Part shown: positions 5,034 through 12,486 of the stretch, one piece after another
How positions within the stretch are numbered: position 1 is the first letter of the stretch
Layout of the letters: each line of letters starts with the position of its first letter
Assembly: GCA_001783355.1 (NCBI GenBank)
Contig: MFMA01000009.1
Location: 1,294 to 16,437 of the forward strand
DNA: 15,144 nucleotides
DNA from: Candidatus Kaiserbacteria bacterium RIFCSPLOWO2_01_FULL_54_20
GTDB lineage: Bacteria > Patescibacteriota > Minisyncoccia > Phycocordibacterales > UBA2100
Reading direction: 5' to 3'
Notes under the pieces: generated by a model
Databases searched by the model: none
What the model saw: the letters and a program-made list of their open reading frames with translations, nothing else
Told to the model about the DNA's origin: nothing
Program-made: the position numbers and the translations under genes

Positions 5034-7874
5034 CTATTGGTACAGCGACGCCGGGTCGGGGAGACCTGCGAGCGCGCTCCCCAGATCGGGCGCGGGCGCG
5101 CGGCCATAACTCGCTTCGAATTTCTTGCGCATCTCGGCTTCTACTTCTTCCCTATCGCGCCCGTAGGTACGGTATGAAAGTTCTTTGAGCTCCGGAACCT
5201 TGCTGAAATCGAACGCCGGCAAATTCTGCGTCTGCAGAGAAAACGGGCGAGCGGGTACGCCGTTCACGAGGAGCGCGCAGACCGCGTGACGATTCGGAAG
5301 ATTCTCAAGGTCTTGCTGACCGAACGTCGGCTCGAATTGTTTTGCAAGAAATTCAGCGTCTGTGGTACCGACGCGGAACGCGGCTTTTGTGCCCACGTTA
5401 CCCACGACCGCGTCTCGTATCTTTTCATCAAGCTGGGCAATGAATTGATGCGCAATGATGAGCGAGAGTTTGTATTTTCTGGCCTCGGAGAGGATGGTAC
5501 CGATAGAGGGCGTCGCGAAGTTCTGGAATTCGTCGATGTAGAGATAGAAGACCGGAAGGTCTCCCTTCGTGTCGACGCGCGAAAATGCGGCCTGGAGAAA
5601 TTTGGACACTAGGATGAGTCCGAGGAGAGACGTATTGCGGTCTCCGAGGCGGCCCTTCGAAAGATTCGCAAGAAATATCTTTTTCCCGTCCATTATCTCG
5701 CGAAAGTCGAACGCCGATTTCTCCTGGGAAACGACGGGGCGCATGATGTCGTTGGTGAGAAAGACGTCGAATTTCGAAGTGATGTAGGGGGCGACGTTCT
5801 CGAGCGAGGGGTCGCCCTGCGCCTGCTCGGCTATCTTCTTCCAGAACTGCACAATGATGGGATTCTTGCACTTCGAAAGTTTTAGATTGCGGAACGCGGT
5901 ATCTGCAAAGACTCGCGGGATCTCGACGAACGTCGAGCCTGAATCCGGATCTTCGACAACGAGCTGAACGGCGTTGCGATAGTACTGCTCGAACATGGGG
6001 CCGAAAGCCTCCGGCACATCGGCGTACAGTTTGCGGAAGATGCCATATACTTCGTCGACGACGAACGTCTTCATCTCCGGCCGCGCGCGATCATACTCGA
6101 GCATGTTGAGGCCCATCGGCCGGGCCGTGTAGGCAGGGTCGAAGTAAATAACATCTTTCATGCGCTCCGGAGGAATGGCGGCCAGAATGTCTTCGATGTC
6201 GTTCCCGTGCGGGTCGACAAAGGCGACGCCTTCACCGTTCTTAATATCCTGAATTATCATGTTCTTGAGAAGCCCGGTCTTTCCCGTGCCGGTCTGTCCG
6301 ATGACGTAGCAGTGGCGCAGGCGGTCGTTCACGCCAAAGTGTACGGGCCGCTCCTCCGCGCCATAGCGGTTCACGCCCAGAATAATGCCGTCCCCGGCGG
6401 GCATCTCGACGGGGGCAGGCGCCTGCTTTGCGAAGCTTCGCTTGAGCTCGCGGGAAGTGTGGATGCGCTCGGCGGTAAAGTGGAAGATTGAGGTCACTTC
6501 CGCGAGCGAGAGCGGCATGGCGTATGAGTGATCGAATATCCTGTACGTGAAATCTCGGAGAAACGAGCTTAAGCTCCAGTTTGATACCCTCTTGAAGACC
6601 AATTGATTGCCCTTCGGGTCGTCGTACTGGTTGAACGGAGCAATGAGATTTTCGAGAAGATCGTTCGCGCGCTCCTTCGTGGGACCGGAGGCCGCAAGAC
6701 GTATGATGACCGGGCCGACGCGGCTCTTTATCTTGCGCTCTATCTCTTCTGCCGCGACTTTGTCTGCTTGGCGGCGGAACGCGCGGTCTTTCTCAGCTTG
6801 GAGCTGTTTTTCGGACTTGAGCATCGCGTGCGACATGTCGTACAGCATCTCGCCTATCGTGCTTTCGGGCACCGCGAGCGAACGGTGGAGGGTCTTCCCT
6901 TTCTCAAGGCGACGAAGCATCTTTTTGTAGTGGAAGTTGTATCGATCGCCTTCCGTTGAGACCAGTATTTGGAGCGCAGCGCCCTCCCCATGCTTTGCTA
7001 TCTTCGCGAACGCGGCGAGAAGCACGTTCATCGGGTCGTGCTCGTACATCTCCGGCGTTTTCAGCGGATACGCGGGATGCTCGGCGAGCGTCGCATACGC
7101 GGCAGCATGTTCTCCCTCGTAGTTGAAGATGTTGTAATCGCCGCGTTCTTCCTGTATCCGTGCGTTGGGAAATACGGAAGCCACGAGGCGTTCCGCCAGA
7201 TCTTTTTTCCTTCGCGGAACGGCAAGATACATGATCGCCGCCTCCGTCCCTTCGGGAACCGAGATCTCAAGTGAGAAACCTTCATGCTTGGAGATGAGCG
7301 AGATGAGGCCGGCATACAACTGCTCGGACGACGAAAGGATCTGGCCGAGCTGGTGGCGGCTCGAGTCCTGCTTCTCACGCTCGCCATACGCCTGCGGATC
7401 TATGACGAAAAGTACCAGGTCGAGTGCCCGGCGGACTTTTTCCGGAGGTGGCGTACCTGCGTCGGGTAGACCTTCCGCAATATATGCGACAAGCGTGCGG
7501 TGAAAGTCGTCCTCAAGATGTTGATTCTTCAACTTCGCACACACTGAAAGAGCGTTCCGGATGCCGCGTGTCGTAACGATCTTCAAAAGTTCGTCCATCT
7601 GTACGTCGTGCGTCTCCGGCTCGAGTTTCAGCATGTGCCGAACGCTTTCGTGTTCGGGCATCACATAAGCTTCGTGGAGAACAGTCGCCTGCGGGACCTG
7701 CGCATATTGCACTATCTCACGCTTGGCGATGCGATCGCTCTCGAATCGATTTTTCGGCGCATCGATCTGCGCTTCTTTTTCCTTTACCCTCTCGCGTAAG
7801 TATGCGAGCTCCTCTTCAGGCGATGTGAATTTCGCCGGTGCGGCAACGCGCGGCTTCTCCAATGTCGGAGGCAT
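5034..7874 (-). CDS. TraD/VirD4-type conjugation-like DNA-pumping ATPase
   Basis: 946 residues. The C-terminal half is a RecA/HerA-type ATPase of the VirD4/TraD/TraG coupling-protein superfamily: Walker A G526-Q-T-G-T-G-K-T533, then V-A-F-V-D-P-H-G-N at 550-558 and a Walker B strand with acidic pair in L-Y-I-D-E-F-Q-N-F at 778-786. It is followed by the family's S-L-I-I-A-H-Q-F at 804-811 and L-D-E-K-I-R-D-A-V-x-G-N-V-G-T sensor region at 815-829. The N-terminal about 480 residues begin with a short charged coiled-coil-like stretch (18-55), lack clear membrane helices, and include an about 45-residue Glu/Lys/Arg-rich stretch (350-395). Coupling proteins feed DNA or protein into type IV secretion channels; the soluble N-terminus suggests a cytoplasmic form. 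No relaxase or other secretion gene lies nearby. It has its own leaderless-type promoter and sits between purD and ndk. A role in DNA uptake or pilus function is inference. Confidence 0.85.
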   Translation of the reverse strand: MPPTLEKPRVAAPAKFTSPEEELAYLRERVKEKEAQIDAPKNRFESDRIAKREIVQYAQVPQATVLHEAYVMPEHESVRHMLKLEPETHDVQMDELLKIVTTRGIRNALSVCAKLKNQHLEDDFHRTLVAYIAEGLPDAGTPPPEKVRRALDLVLFVIDPQAYGEREKQDSSRHQLGQILSSSEQLYAGLISLISKHEGFSLEISVPEGTEAAIMYLAVPRRKKDLAERLVASVFPNARIQEERGDYNIFNYEGEHAAAYATLAEHPAYPLKTPEMYEHDPMNVLLAAFAKIAKHGEGAALQILVSTEGDRYNFHYKKMLRRLEKGKTLHRSLAVPESTIGEMLYDMSHAMLKSEKQLQAEKDRAFRRQADKVAAEEIERKIKSRVGPVIIRLAASGPTKERANDLLENLIAPFNQYDDPKGNQLVFKRVSNWSLSSFLRDFTYRIFDHSYAMPLSLAEVTSIFHFTAERIHTSRELKRSFAKQAPAPVEMPAGDGIILGVNRYGAEERPVHFGVNDRLRHCYVIGQTGTGKTGLLKNMIIQDIKNGEGVAFVDPHGNDIEDILAAIPPERMKDVIYFDPAYTARPMGLNMLEYDRARPEMKTFVVDEVYGIFRKLYADVPEAFGPMFEQYYRNAVQLVVEDPDSGSTFVEIPRVFADTAFRNLKLSKCKNPIIVQFWKKIAEQAQGDPSLENVAPYITSKFDVFLTNDIMRPVVSQEKSAFDFREIMDGKKIFLANLSKGRLGDRNTSLLGLILVSKFLQAAFSRVDTKGDLPVFYLYIDEFQNFATPSIGTILSEARKYKLSLIIAHQFIAQLDEKIRDAVVGNVGTKAAFRVGTTDAEFLAKQFEPTFGQQDLENLPNRHAVCALLVNGVPARPFSLQTQNLPAFDFSKVPELKELSYRTYGRDREEVEAEMRKKFEASYGRAPAPDLGSALAGLPDPASLYQ

Positions 7875-7880
7875 GGGAAA

Positions 7881-7886
7881 AGTATA
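7881..7886 (-). promoter_or_regulatory. -10 element of a likely leaderless promoter for the TraD-like ATPase
   Basis: TATACT on the - strand, followed by exactly six bases and ATG 7874. No Shine-Dalgarno sequence. It directly follows a structured, GCGAAGCG-rich intergenic stretch. Confidence 0.65.
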
Positions 7887-7964
7887 GCCTAGCGAAGCGA
7901 GCGAGGCGAGAGCTTTGTTCTCGCTTCCGAGTGAGCGCGGGCTAAACGAGCGAAGCGACTATAT
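7884..7964. repeat. Intergenic hairpin region with GCGAAGCG-type repeats and a dispersed 20-mer
   Basis: The 92-base gap between purD and the TraD-like gene is dense in GCGAGCGA/GCGAAGCG words. GCGAGA (7906-7911) pairs with TCTCGC (7919-7924) around a seven-base loop, and a TAGCC/GGCTA pair lies further out. Positions 7945-7964 match 14789-14808 in inverted orientation at 19 of 20 bases. No U-run is present, so it is not a standard terminator. Confidence 0.5.
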
Positions 7965-7966
7965 CA

Positions 7967-9241
7967 CTATTGAGCAAGTGCTTTTGCGCCTATGTCGCGG
8001 CGATAGTATTTTCCTTCGAACTTGATCTTGTCGGCGGCTTCGTAGGCACGGTCGAGCGCTTCTTTGAGCGTCGCGCCGACAGCTGAGACGCCGAGAACGC
8101 GTCCGCCGGACGTTTTCAATGTACCATCAAACGTCGTGCCTGCATGAAAAACGACAACATCCGAGATTTTTTCTGCTTCTTCGATGCCTGCAATAGGAAA
8201 TCCCTTTTTATATGCTTCTGGATAGCCGCCGGATGCGATGACGATATTCACTGCAAAGCCTGATACCCATTCGATAGACTGGTCCGAAAGACGTCCGTCA
8301 ACACATGCCTCCAATACGTCTAGAATGTCTGTCTTCAAGAGTCGCATATAGACCTGGCACTCCGGATCCCCGAAGCGAGCATTATATTCAAGTACCATCG
8401 GTCCCTCCGGGGCCATTTTGAGACCGGGGAATAGGACGCCCGCGAAGGTGGCGCCGCGGTTCCGAAGTGCCTCCAGCGTGGACTGCACGACGCGTTGTTC
8501 GATATCCTGCAGGGCATTCTGATGGAGCCACGGCACCGGCGCTATCGTACCCATGCCACCCGTGTTCTTCCCGGTATCCCCTTCTCCGATCGTCTTGTGG
8601 TCTTGTGATGCGGGGAACATTTTGTAAGTCTTTCCGTCGGAAATAGCATGGATAGAAACTTCCTGGCCTTCAAGATACTTTTCGATGACGACCTGCGTGC
8701 CGGAATCCTTGAAAACCCTATCGAGCATTATCTCTTTTAGCGCGACCTCGGCTTCATCAAATGTTCGACATATGGCAACCCCTTTTCCGAGTGCGAGCCC
8801 GCTCGCTTTGACGACGATAGGAACGCCATGCTCGCGCACATACCGAATGGCCTCATCGTGGTTGGTAAATACCGCAAAATCCGCGGTGGGAATGCTGCTG
8901 TCGCGCATGAGCTGTTTCGAGAATGCTTTCGAGCCTTCTATTTGTGCGGCGGCTTTCGTCGGACCCCAAATTCGCAGACCCCGAGCCTGGAACACATCAA
9001 CTATTCCTCCGACGAATGCATCATCCGGGCCGACGACCGTGAGACTGATCTTTTTCTCTCCTGCAAACTGCGCGAGTTTCTCGAACTCCATGACTCCGAT
9101 GGGCACATTTTCACCGAGGAGCCTCGTGCCGCCGTTCCCTGGCGCAATGTAAAGCTTCCCGATCCGCTGGGACTGCGCGAGCTTCCATGCAAGCGCATGC
9201 TCACGCCCACCGCTTCCAACGAGCAATACGTCGACTGCCAT
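7967..9241 (-). CDS. purD: Phosphoribosylamine-glycine ligase (GAR synthetase)
   Basis: Catalyses ATP + 5-phosphoribosylamine + glycine to GAR + ADP + Pi, the second step of purine synthesis. 424 residues, the normal length. ATP-grasp family landmarks run in order: the N-domain V-G-S-G-G-R-E-H-A-L-A-W, P-G-N-G-G-T, G-P-D-D-A-F-V-G-G; the ATP-binding K-A-S-G-L-A-L-G-K-G-V and G-Q-E-V-S; the signature D-H-K-T-I-G-E-G-D-T-G-x-N-T-G-G-M-G; and the metal-binding L-E-Y-N-A-R-F-G-D-P-E-C-Q. All look intact, so the enzyme should be active. No other purine-synthesis gene is in the window, unusual for a gene generally clustered with purH, purN, purL or purM. A -10-like TACACT seven bases before the ATG suggests separate, leaderless transcription from the preceding map gene. 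Confidence 0.96.
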   Translation of the reverse strand: MAVDVLLVGSGGREHALAWKLAQSQRIGKLYIAPGNGGTRLLGENVPIGVMEFEKLAQFAGEKKISLTVVGPDDAFVGGIVDVFQARGLRIWGPTKAAAQIEGSKAFSKQLMRDSSIPTADFAVFTNHDEAIRYVREHGVPIVVKASGLALGKGVAICRTFDEAEVALKEIMLDRVFKDSGTQVVIEKYLEGQEVSIHAISDGKTYKMFPASQDHKTIGEGDTGKNTGGMGTIAPVPWLHQNALQDIEQRVVQSTLEALRNRGATFAGVLFPGLKMAPEGPMVLEYNARFGDPECQVYMRLLKTDILDVLEACVDGRLSDQSIEWVSGFAVNIVIASGGYPEAYKKGFPIAGIEEAEKISDVVVFHAGTTFDGTLKTSGGRVLGVSAVGATLKEALDRAYEAADKIKFEGKYYRRDIGAKALAQ

Positions 9242-9248
9242 GCGGGAT

Positions 9249-9254
9249 AGTGTA
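9249..9254 (-). promoter_or_regulatory. Candidate -10 element for purD
   Basis: TACACT on the - strand, seven bases before the purD ATG (9241), in the 15-base gap after the map stop codon. No good -35 box or Shine-Dalgarno sequence is seen. Confidence 0.4.
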
Positions 9255-9256
9255 CT

Positions 9257-10030
9257 CTATTCTTTGGTCAAAATCTTCGGCCCGGTTTTAGTGACAAGAA
9301 CGGTGTGCTCGAAATGCGCCGTGCGCGAGCCATCTTTCGTGCGGTATGAGTGGCCATCGGCGTCTATATAGAGGTCGCCCGAGCCGAGCGTCATCATCGG
9401 TTCTATCGCGATGACAAGACCTTCAACCAACTTCTCACCCTTCCCTTTCTTGCCGAAATTCGGCACATGCGGCTCTTCATGTACTTGCTTCCCGACACCG
9501 TGCCCTGAAAGATTGCGTGGAAATCCGAAGTGGTATTTATCAGCCACCTGTTCGACTGCATGACCTATATCTCCTGTGGTATTGCCTAGCTTCGCGGCGG
9601 CAATTCCCGCGGCGAGAGCCTCCCTGGTGCCTCGGACCAACTCCTCGTCTGCAGGACATATCGCCCTCCCGGCGATGACGGTAGCTGCATGGTCTGTAAA
9701 AAGCCCGCGATGCTGTATACCGAAGTCTATACAGACAACGTCACCTTCTTCTATTATTGCCCCATTTTGTCCCGCAGGAGAATGTACTATCACGTCGTTC
9801 ACGGAAACGCAGAGGCCGGAGGGAAAACCGTCTTTGTCATTTTTCCCCCCTTTGTAGCCATAAAAAGCGAGTTCGTCCCCCTCTTTCGCGACCATCTCGC
9901 GCGCCGTATCCTCAAGCGCGGCGGTCGAAACGCCAGGCGCGACCATCTCACCAAGAATTCTTACGTGACGCGCGAGCCTCTTGCCGCCTTCACGCAATAT
10001 CTCCAGTTCCTCTTTCGTCCGAGCAATCAT
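9257..10030 (-). CDS. map: Methionine aminopeptidase, type I
   Basis: Removes the initiator Met from nascent proteins with a small second residue. 257 residues from ATG 10030, usual for a type I bacterial enzyme. The di-metal site is complete: D102 (C-I-D-F-G), D113 (F-T-D-H-A-A-T), H177 (S-G-H-G-V-G), E210 (A-I-E-P-M) and E241 (H-F-E-H-T), with the substrate-binding His83 in V-N-D-V-I-V-H. The start was chosen where family similarity begins; the frame is open for 44 more codons upstream, but that stretch is Arg/Cys-rich, unlike the family, and overlaps adk in another frame. It follows adk by two bases, matching the common secY-adk-map order, and is probably the last gene of the long ribosomal operon. 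No Shine-Dalgarno sequence is visible, so coupling to adk translation is likely. Confidence 0.96.
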   Translation of the reverse strand: MIARTKEELEILREGGKRLARHVRILGEMVAPGVSTAALEDTAREMVAKEGDELAFYGYKGGKNDKDGFPSGLCVSVNDVIVHSPAGQNGAIIEEGDVVCIDFGIQHRGLFTDHAATVIAGRAICPADEELVRGTREALAAGIAAAKLGNTTGDIGHAVEQVADKYHFGFPRNLSGHGVGKQVHEEPHVPNFGKKGKGEKLVEGLVIAIEPMMTLGSGDLYIDADGHSYRTKDGSRTAHFEHTVLVTKTGPKILTKE

Positions 10031-10032
10031 TA

Positions 10033-10623
10033 TTAAAGTTTTAACGCCGCAAGGATGTTTTTGTGAACATGTTCGACGTCGGGCTCGCCGTCGATCTCGA
10101 TGATCTCCCACCCGCATGCACGCAATTCTTCGATGGAGGGAACGACGTGTTCTTCGTACCATGCAAAGCGGCTGTTCAGTGCTTCGTCTTTCGCATCGTC
10201 GACTCTTCCACGCGCGATAAGGCGTGTTTTCGCCGACTCCTTAGAAAGCTTCAGAACCACCGCCTGCAGATTTTTTCTTTTCCAAAGTTTCATCATCTCG
10301 TCAACGGCGCGCGATTGATCCCTCCTCCTACATGTGCCGTCGAGAATAAGATGCTGCGTACCGTCGAATGTGTCGTTTAGAACACCCGTGAGCATGTAGA
10401 TGGGGATGAACGAGGGTACGAGACCGCCGGAATTTACTATTCTCGCGGTAGCTTCTGCAAGCGAAGTACCGCTCTGCATGAACTTGCGCAGAAGGTCGCC
10501 CATCTCCGGGCGCACAACTGCGCGCGAAGGGTCTTTTTCTTTCAGATAGTCTTCAAGAAGAATGCATTGCGTTCCTTTGCCCGAACCGGATATCCCAAAG
10601 AATGCGACGGTAATAGGGTTCAT
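10033..10623 (-). CDS. adk: Adenylate kinase (short form, divergent)
   Basis: Interconverts ATP + AMP and 2 ADP. 196 residues. P-loop G10-I-S-G-S-G-K16-G-T; AMP-binding segment G42-D-L-L-R46 and G-L-V-P at 67-70; R135 and R138-G-R-x-D-D of the LID region; and a downstream R152 within N-S-R-F. The LID is the short type with no zinc-binding cysteines. The normally conserved D-G-F-P-R-T-x-x-Q motif reads D95-G-T-C-R-R-R-D-Q103, a divergent version that keeps the Arg and Gln but loses Phe-Pro. Position between the inserted gmk and map matches the usual secY-adk-map order. Gaps are two bases on each side, pointing to tight cotranscription and coupling. Another short nucleoside monophosphate kinase specificity cannot be excluded from sequence alone. 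Confidence 0.88.
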   Translation of the reverse strand: MNPITVAFFGISGSGKGTQCILLEDYLKEKDPSRAVVRPEMGDLLRKFMQSGTSLAEATARIVNSGGLVPSFIPIYMLTGVLNDTFDGTQHLILDGTCRRRDQSRAVDEMMKLWKRKNLQAVVLKLSKESAKTRLIARGRVDDAKDEALNSRFAWYEEHVVPSIEELRACGWEIIEIDGEPDVEHVHKNILAALKL

Positions 10624-10625
10624 GA

Positions 10626-11207
10626 TTATTCGAGATTGTAGCCTTCTTTCTTGAGGATTGCCATGACGTCACTGATCGTTTCCTCGAGTTTCCCGTCCGC
10701 ATTCACGACACGATAATCATATTGCGGAGCTTCTTCTTCGACCTCGCGCTTTACCATCTTCATGCGCTCCGCGAGCTCGGCAGGTGACATGCCCGGATTG
10801 CGCGCGCGAATACGCCTCTCGAGAGATTCGATCGACTCAGGAAGAAGGAATATGGTGACGGCATCGTAATGTTCTTTCAGATACCGGGCGCCGATGATGT
10901 CTTTATGCGCGAGTACGACATCGCCTTTTGCAATGCGGCTCTCCAGATCGGGCTTGTATGTGCCGTAGTACGTTCCGAGGCTCGGAACAAATCGATATTC
11001 GAGAATACTTCCAGTTTTAATGCCACGTTTGAAATCATCAATGGGAAAAAAATAGTAGTCGACCCCTTCTTTTTCTCCCTCACGTGATGGGCGCGTTGTT
11101 ACGTTTACGAGTAGAGAGCACTTTTTAGAGCGCTCGAGCAATGCGTCGATAACGGCATTCTTGCCGCTCCCTGAAGGACCGGCGATGACGACGACTTGGC
11201 GTTCCAT
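10626..11207 (-). CDS. gmk: Guanylate kinase
   Basis: Phosphorylates GMP (and dGMP) with ATP. 193 residues from ATG 11207, four bases after the secY stop; an in-frame start at 11243 lies inside secY and is less likely. The GMP-binding signature T37-T-R-P-S-R42-x-G-E-x-x-G-x-D-Y-Y-F, E70-Y and the Y80-Y-G-T block are well conserved. Two oddities: the P-loop is G10-P-S-G-S-G-K16-N17-A, so neither position after the Lys has the usual Ser/Thr; and the segment after G-D-V-V-L reads A-H-K-D where many enzymes have an acidic D/E-x-D. It lies between secY and adk, a position usually empty in this operon, and puts both NMP kinases in the ribosomal cluster. The family is clear; activity of the variant P-loop is not proven. 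Confidence 0.9.
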   Translation of the reverse strand: MERQVVVIAGPSGSGKNAVIDALLERSKKCSLLVNVTTRPSREGEKEGVDYYFFPIDDFKRGIKTGSILEYRFVPSLGTYYGTYKPDLESRIAKGDVVLAHKDIIGARYLKEHYDAVTIFLLPESIESLERRIRARNPGMSPAELAERMKMVKREVEEEAPQYDYRVVNADGKLEETISDVMAILKKEGYNLE

Positions 11208-11211
11208 TTTG

Positions 11212-12486
11212 CTAATACTCGCGTATCGAGGTCTGTGCGTCAATCTTCTTGACCACGTCGAGAACTACCGAAACGACGATGAGGAGCGCCGTGCCTCCTA
11301 TCGTGAGCGCGGTGATACCCGTGAGACCCTGCAAGATGATAGGAAGTATCGCGAGGATACCCAAAAAAAGCGCGCCGACGAGCGTAATACGCGTGATGAT
11401 GTTGCCGAGATATTCGGATGTGGTACCGCCCGGACGAACACCCGGGACGAACGCGCCGTTCTTCTGCAGATTCTTTGCGATCTGGCTTGGCTCGAACGTG
11501 ATCGCTGTGTAAAAGTATGTGAACACGAATACCAGCACGAAATAGAGGGCGCCGTAGACCCAGTTGTTCGAGAGCCCCGAGGCAACAGCGGAGGCGACGG
11601 ATGCGACGAGCGGGATGGAGCTTTGGGCCAGGAATGAGGCGACCATCTGGGGGAAGAGCAGGATAGAGAGGGCGAAGATGATGGGCATGACCCCCGATTG
11701 GTTCACACGAAGAGGAAGATACGTCGAGACGCCGCCCAAGACCTTCATGCCGCGGACGCGGCGTGCATAGGTCACAGGTATCGGGCGCTCGGCTTCGGTA
11801 ATGAAAACAACACCTGCCGTTATGACGATCGCGGCCGCGGCGAAACCGATGTATGCCGGCAGTTGCGCGACGTCGAAGGCGAATGCGAACTGGGCTAGTG
11901 ATGACGGGATCCCTGCCACAATGCCGGCGAAGATGATGAGCGAGACGCCGTTCCCGACCCCATACTCCGTAATGAGTTCGCCGATCCACATAATGAGCAT
12001 CGCGCCCGCGGCGATAACGAACACGTTCGTAAGTAAGTGGAAAAAGCCGAGCTGCGGCACGATACCGTTCTGCTGTAAGAGGATCAGGAATCCGAACCCC
12101 TGGATGAGCGCGAGCGGAACCGTAAGGTAACGGGAGTATTGCATGAAGCGCTGGCGGCCCGCATCGCCCTCTTCCTGGTATAGTGTCTTCAGCTTCGGAG
12201 AAAGGACCGTCATGAGTTGCATGATGATGGACGCCGTGATGTACGGAGAAACTCCTATCATCATGATAGAGAGCGTGGAAAAACCGCCGCCGGAAAAGAT
12301 GTTCAGGAGGCCGAGGAATTGGTTGTTGGCGAGATACGTTGAGAGTGCCGCGGCGTCGATACCGGGAATGGGTATAGCCGCAAGAAGACGAAAGACGATA
12401 AGGGCACCGAGCACAAAAAGCACGCGGCTTCGCAGGGTTTCATCCTCTATGATGAGACGTGTTTTTCTGACAAATAATTCCCACAT
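11212..12486 (-). CDS. secY: Protein translocase subunit SecY
   Basis: The membrane channel for Sec-dependent export. 424 residues with the ten-helix SecY pattern. Recognisable landmarks are the N-terminal R-L-L-A-A-I-P-I-P-G-I-D, the plug-region S-G-G-G-F-S-T-L-S-I-M-M-I-G-V-S-P-Y-I-T-A-S-I, the E-G-D-A-G-R-Q-R loop, G-V-G-N-G-V-S-L-I-I-F-A-G-I before helix 5, and the C-terminal cytoplasmic loop R-P-G-G-T-T-S-E-Y-L near P-S-Q-I-A-K-N-L-Q-K-N-G. It follows rplO, as in other spc operons, but with an unusual 154-base gap that can fold into a long stem covering the secY AUG. No Shine-Dalgarno sequence is present. The gmk gene starts four bases after its stop. Confidence 0.97.
   Translation of the reverse strand: MWELFVRKTRLIIEDETLRSRVLFVLGALIVFRLLAAIPIPGIDAAALSTYLANNQFLGLLNIFSGGGFSTLSIMMIGVSPYITASIIMQLMTVLSPKLKTLYQEEGDAGRQRFMQYSRYLTVPLALIQGFGFLILLQQNGIVPQLGFFHLLTNVFVIAAGAMLIMWIGELITEYGVGNGVSLIIFAGIVAGIPSSLAQFAFAFDVAQLPAYIGFAAAAIVITAGVVFITEAERPIPVTYARRVRGMKVLGGVSTYLPLRVNQSGVMPIIFALSILLFPQMVASFLAQSSIPLVASVASAVASGLSNNWVYGALYFVLVFVFTYFYTAITFEPSQIAKNLQKNGAFVPGVRPGGTTSEYLGNIITRITLVGALFLGILAILPIILQGLTGITALTIGGTALLIVVSVVLDVVKKIDAQTSIREY

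Noticed and set aside
4467..5177. 236-codon frame on the + strand opposite ndk
   Set aside because: Antisense to the well-conserved ndk and the end of the TraD-like gene; no family pattern.
9257..10162. Longer methionine aminopeptidase starting at 10162
   Set aside because: The 44 extra residues are Arg/Cys-rich, unlike the family, and overlap the end of adk; family similarity starts at ATG 10030.
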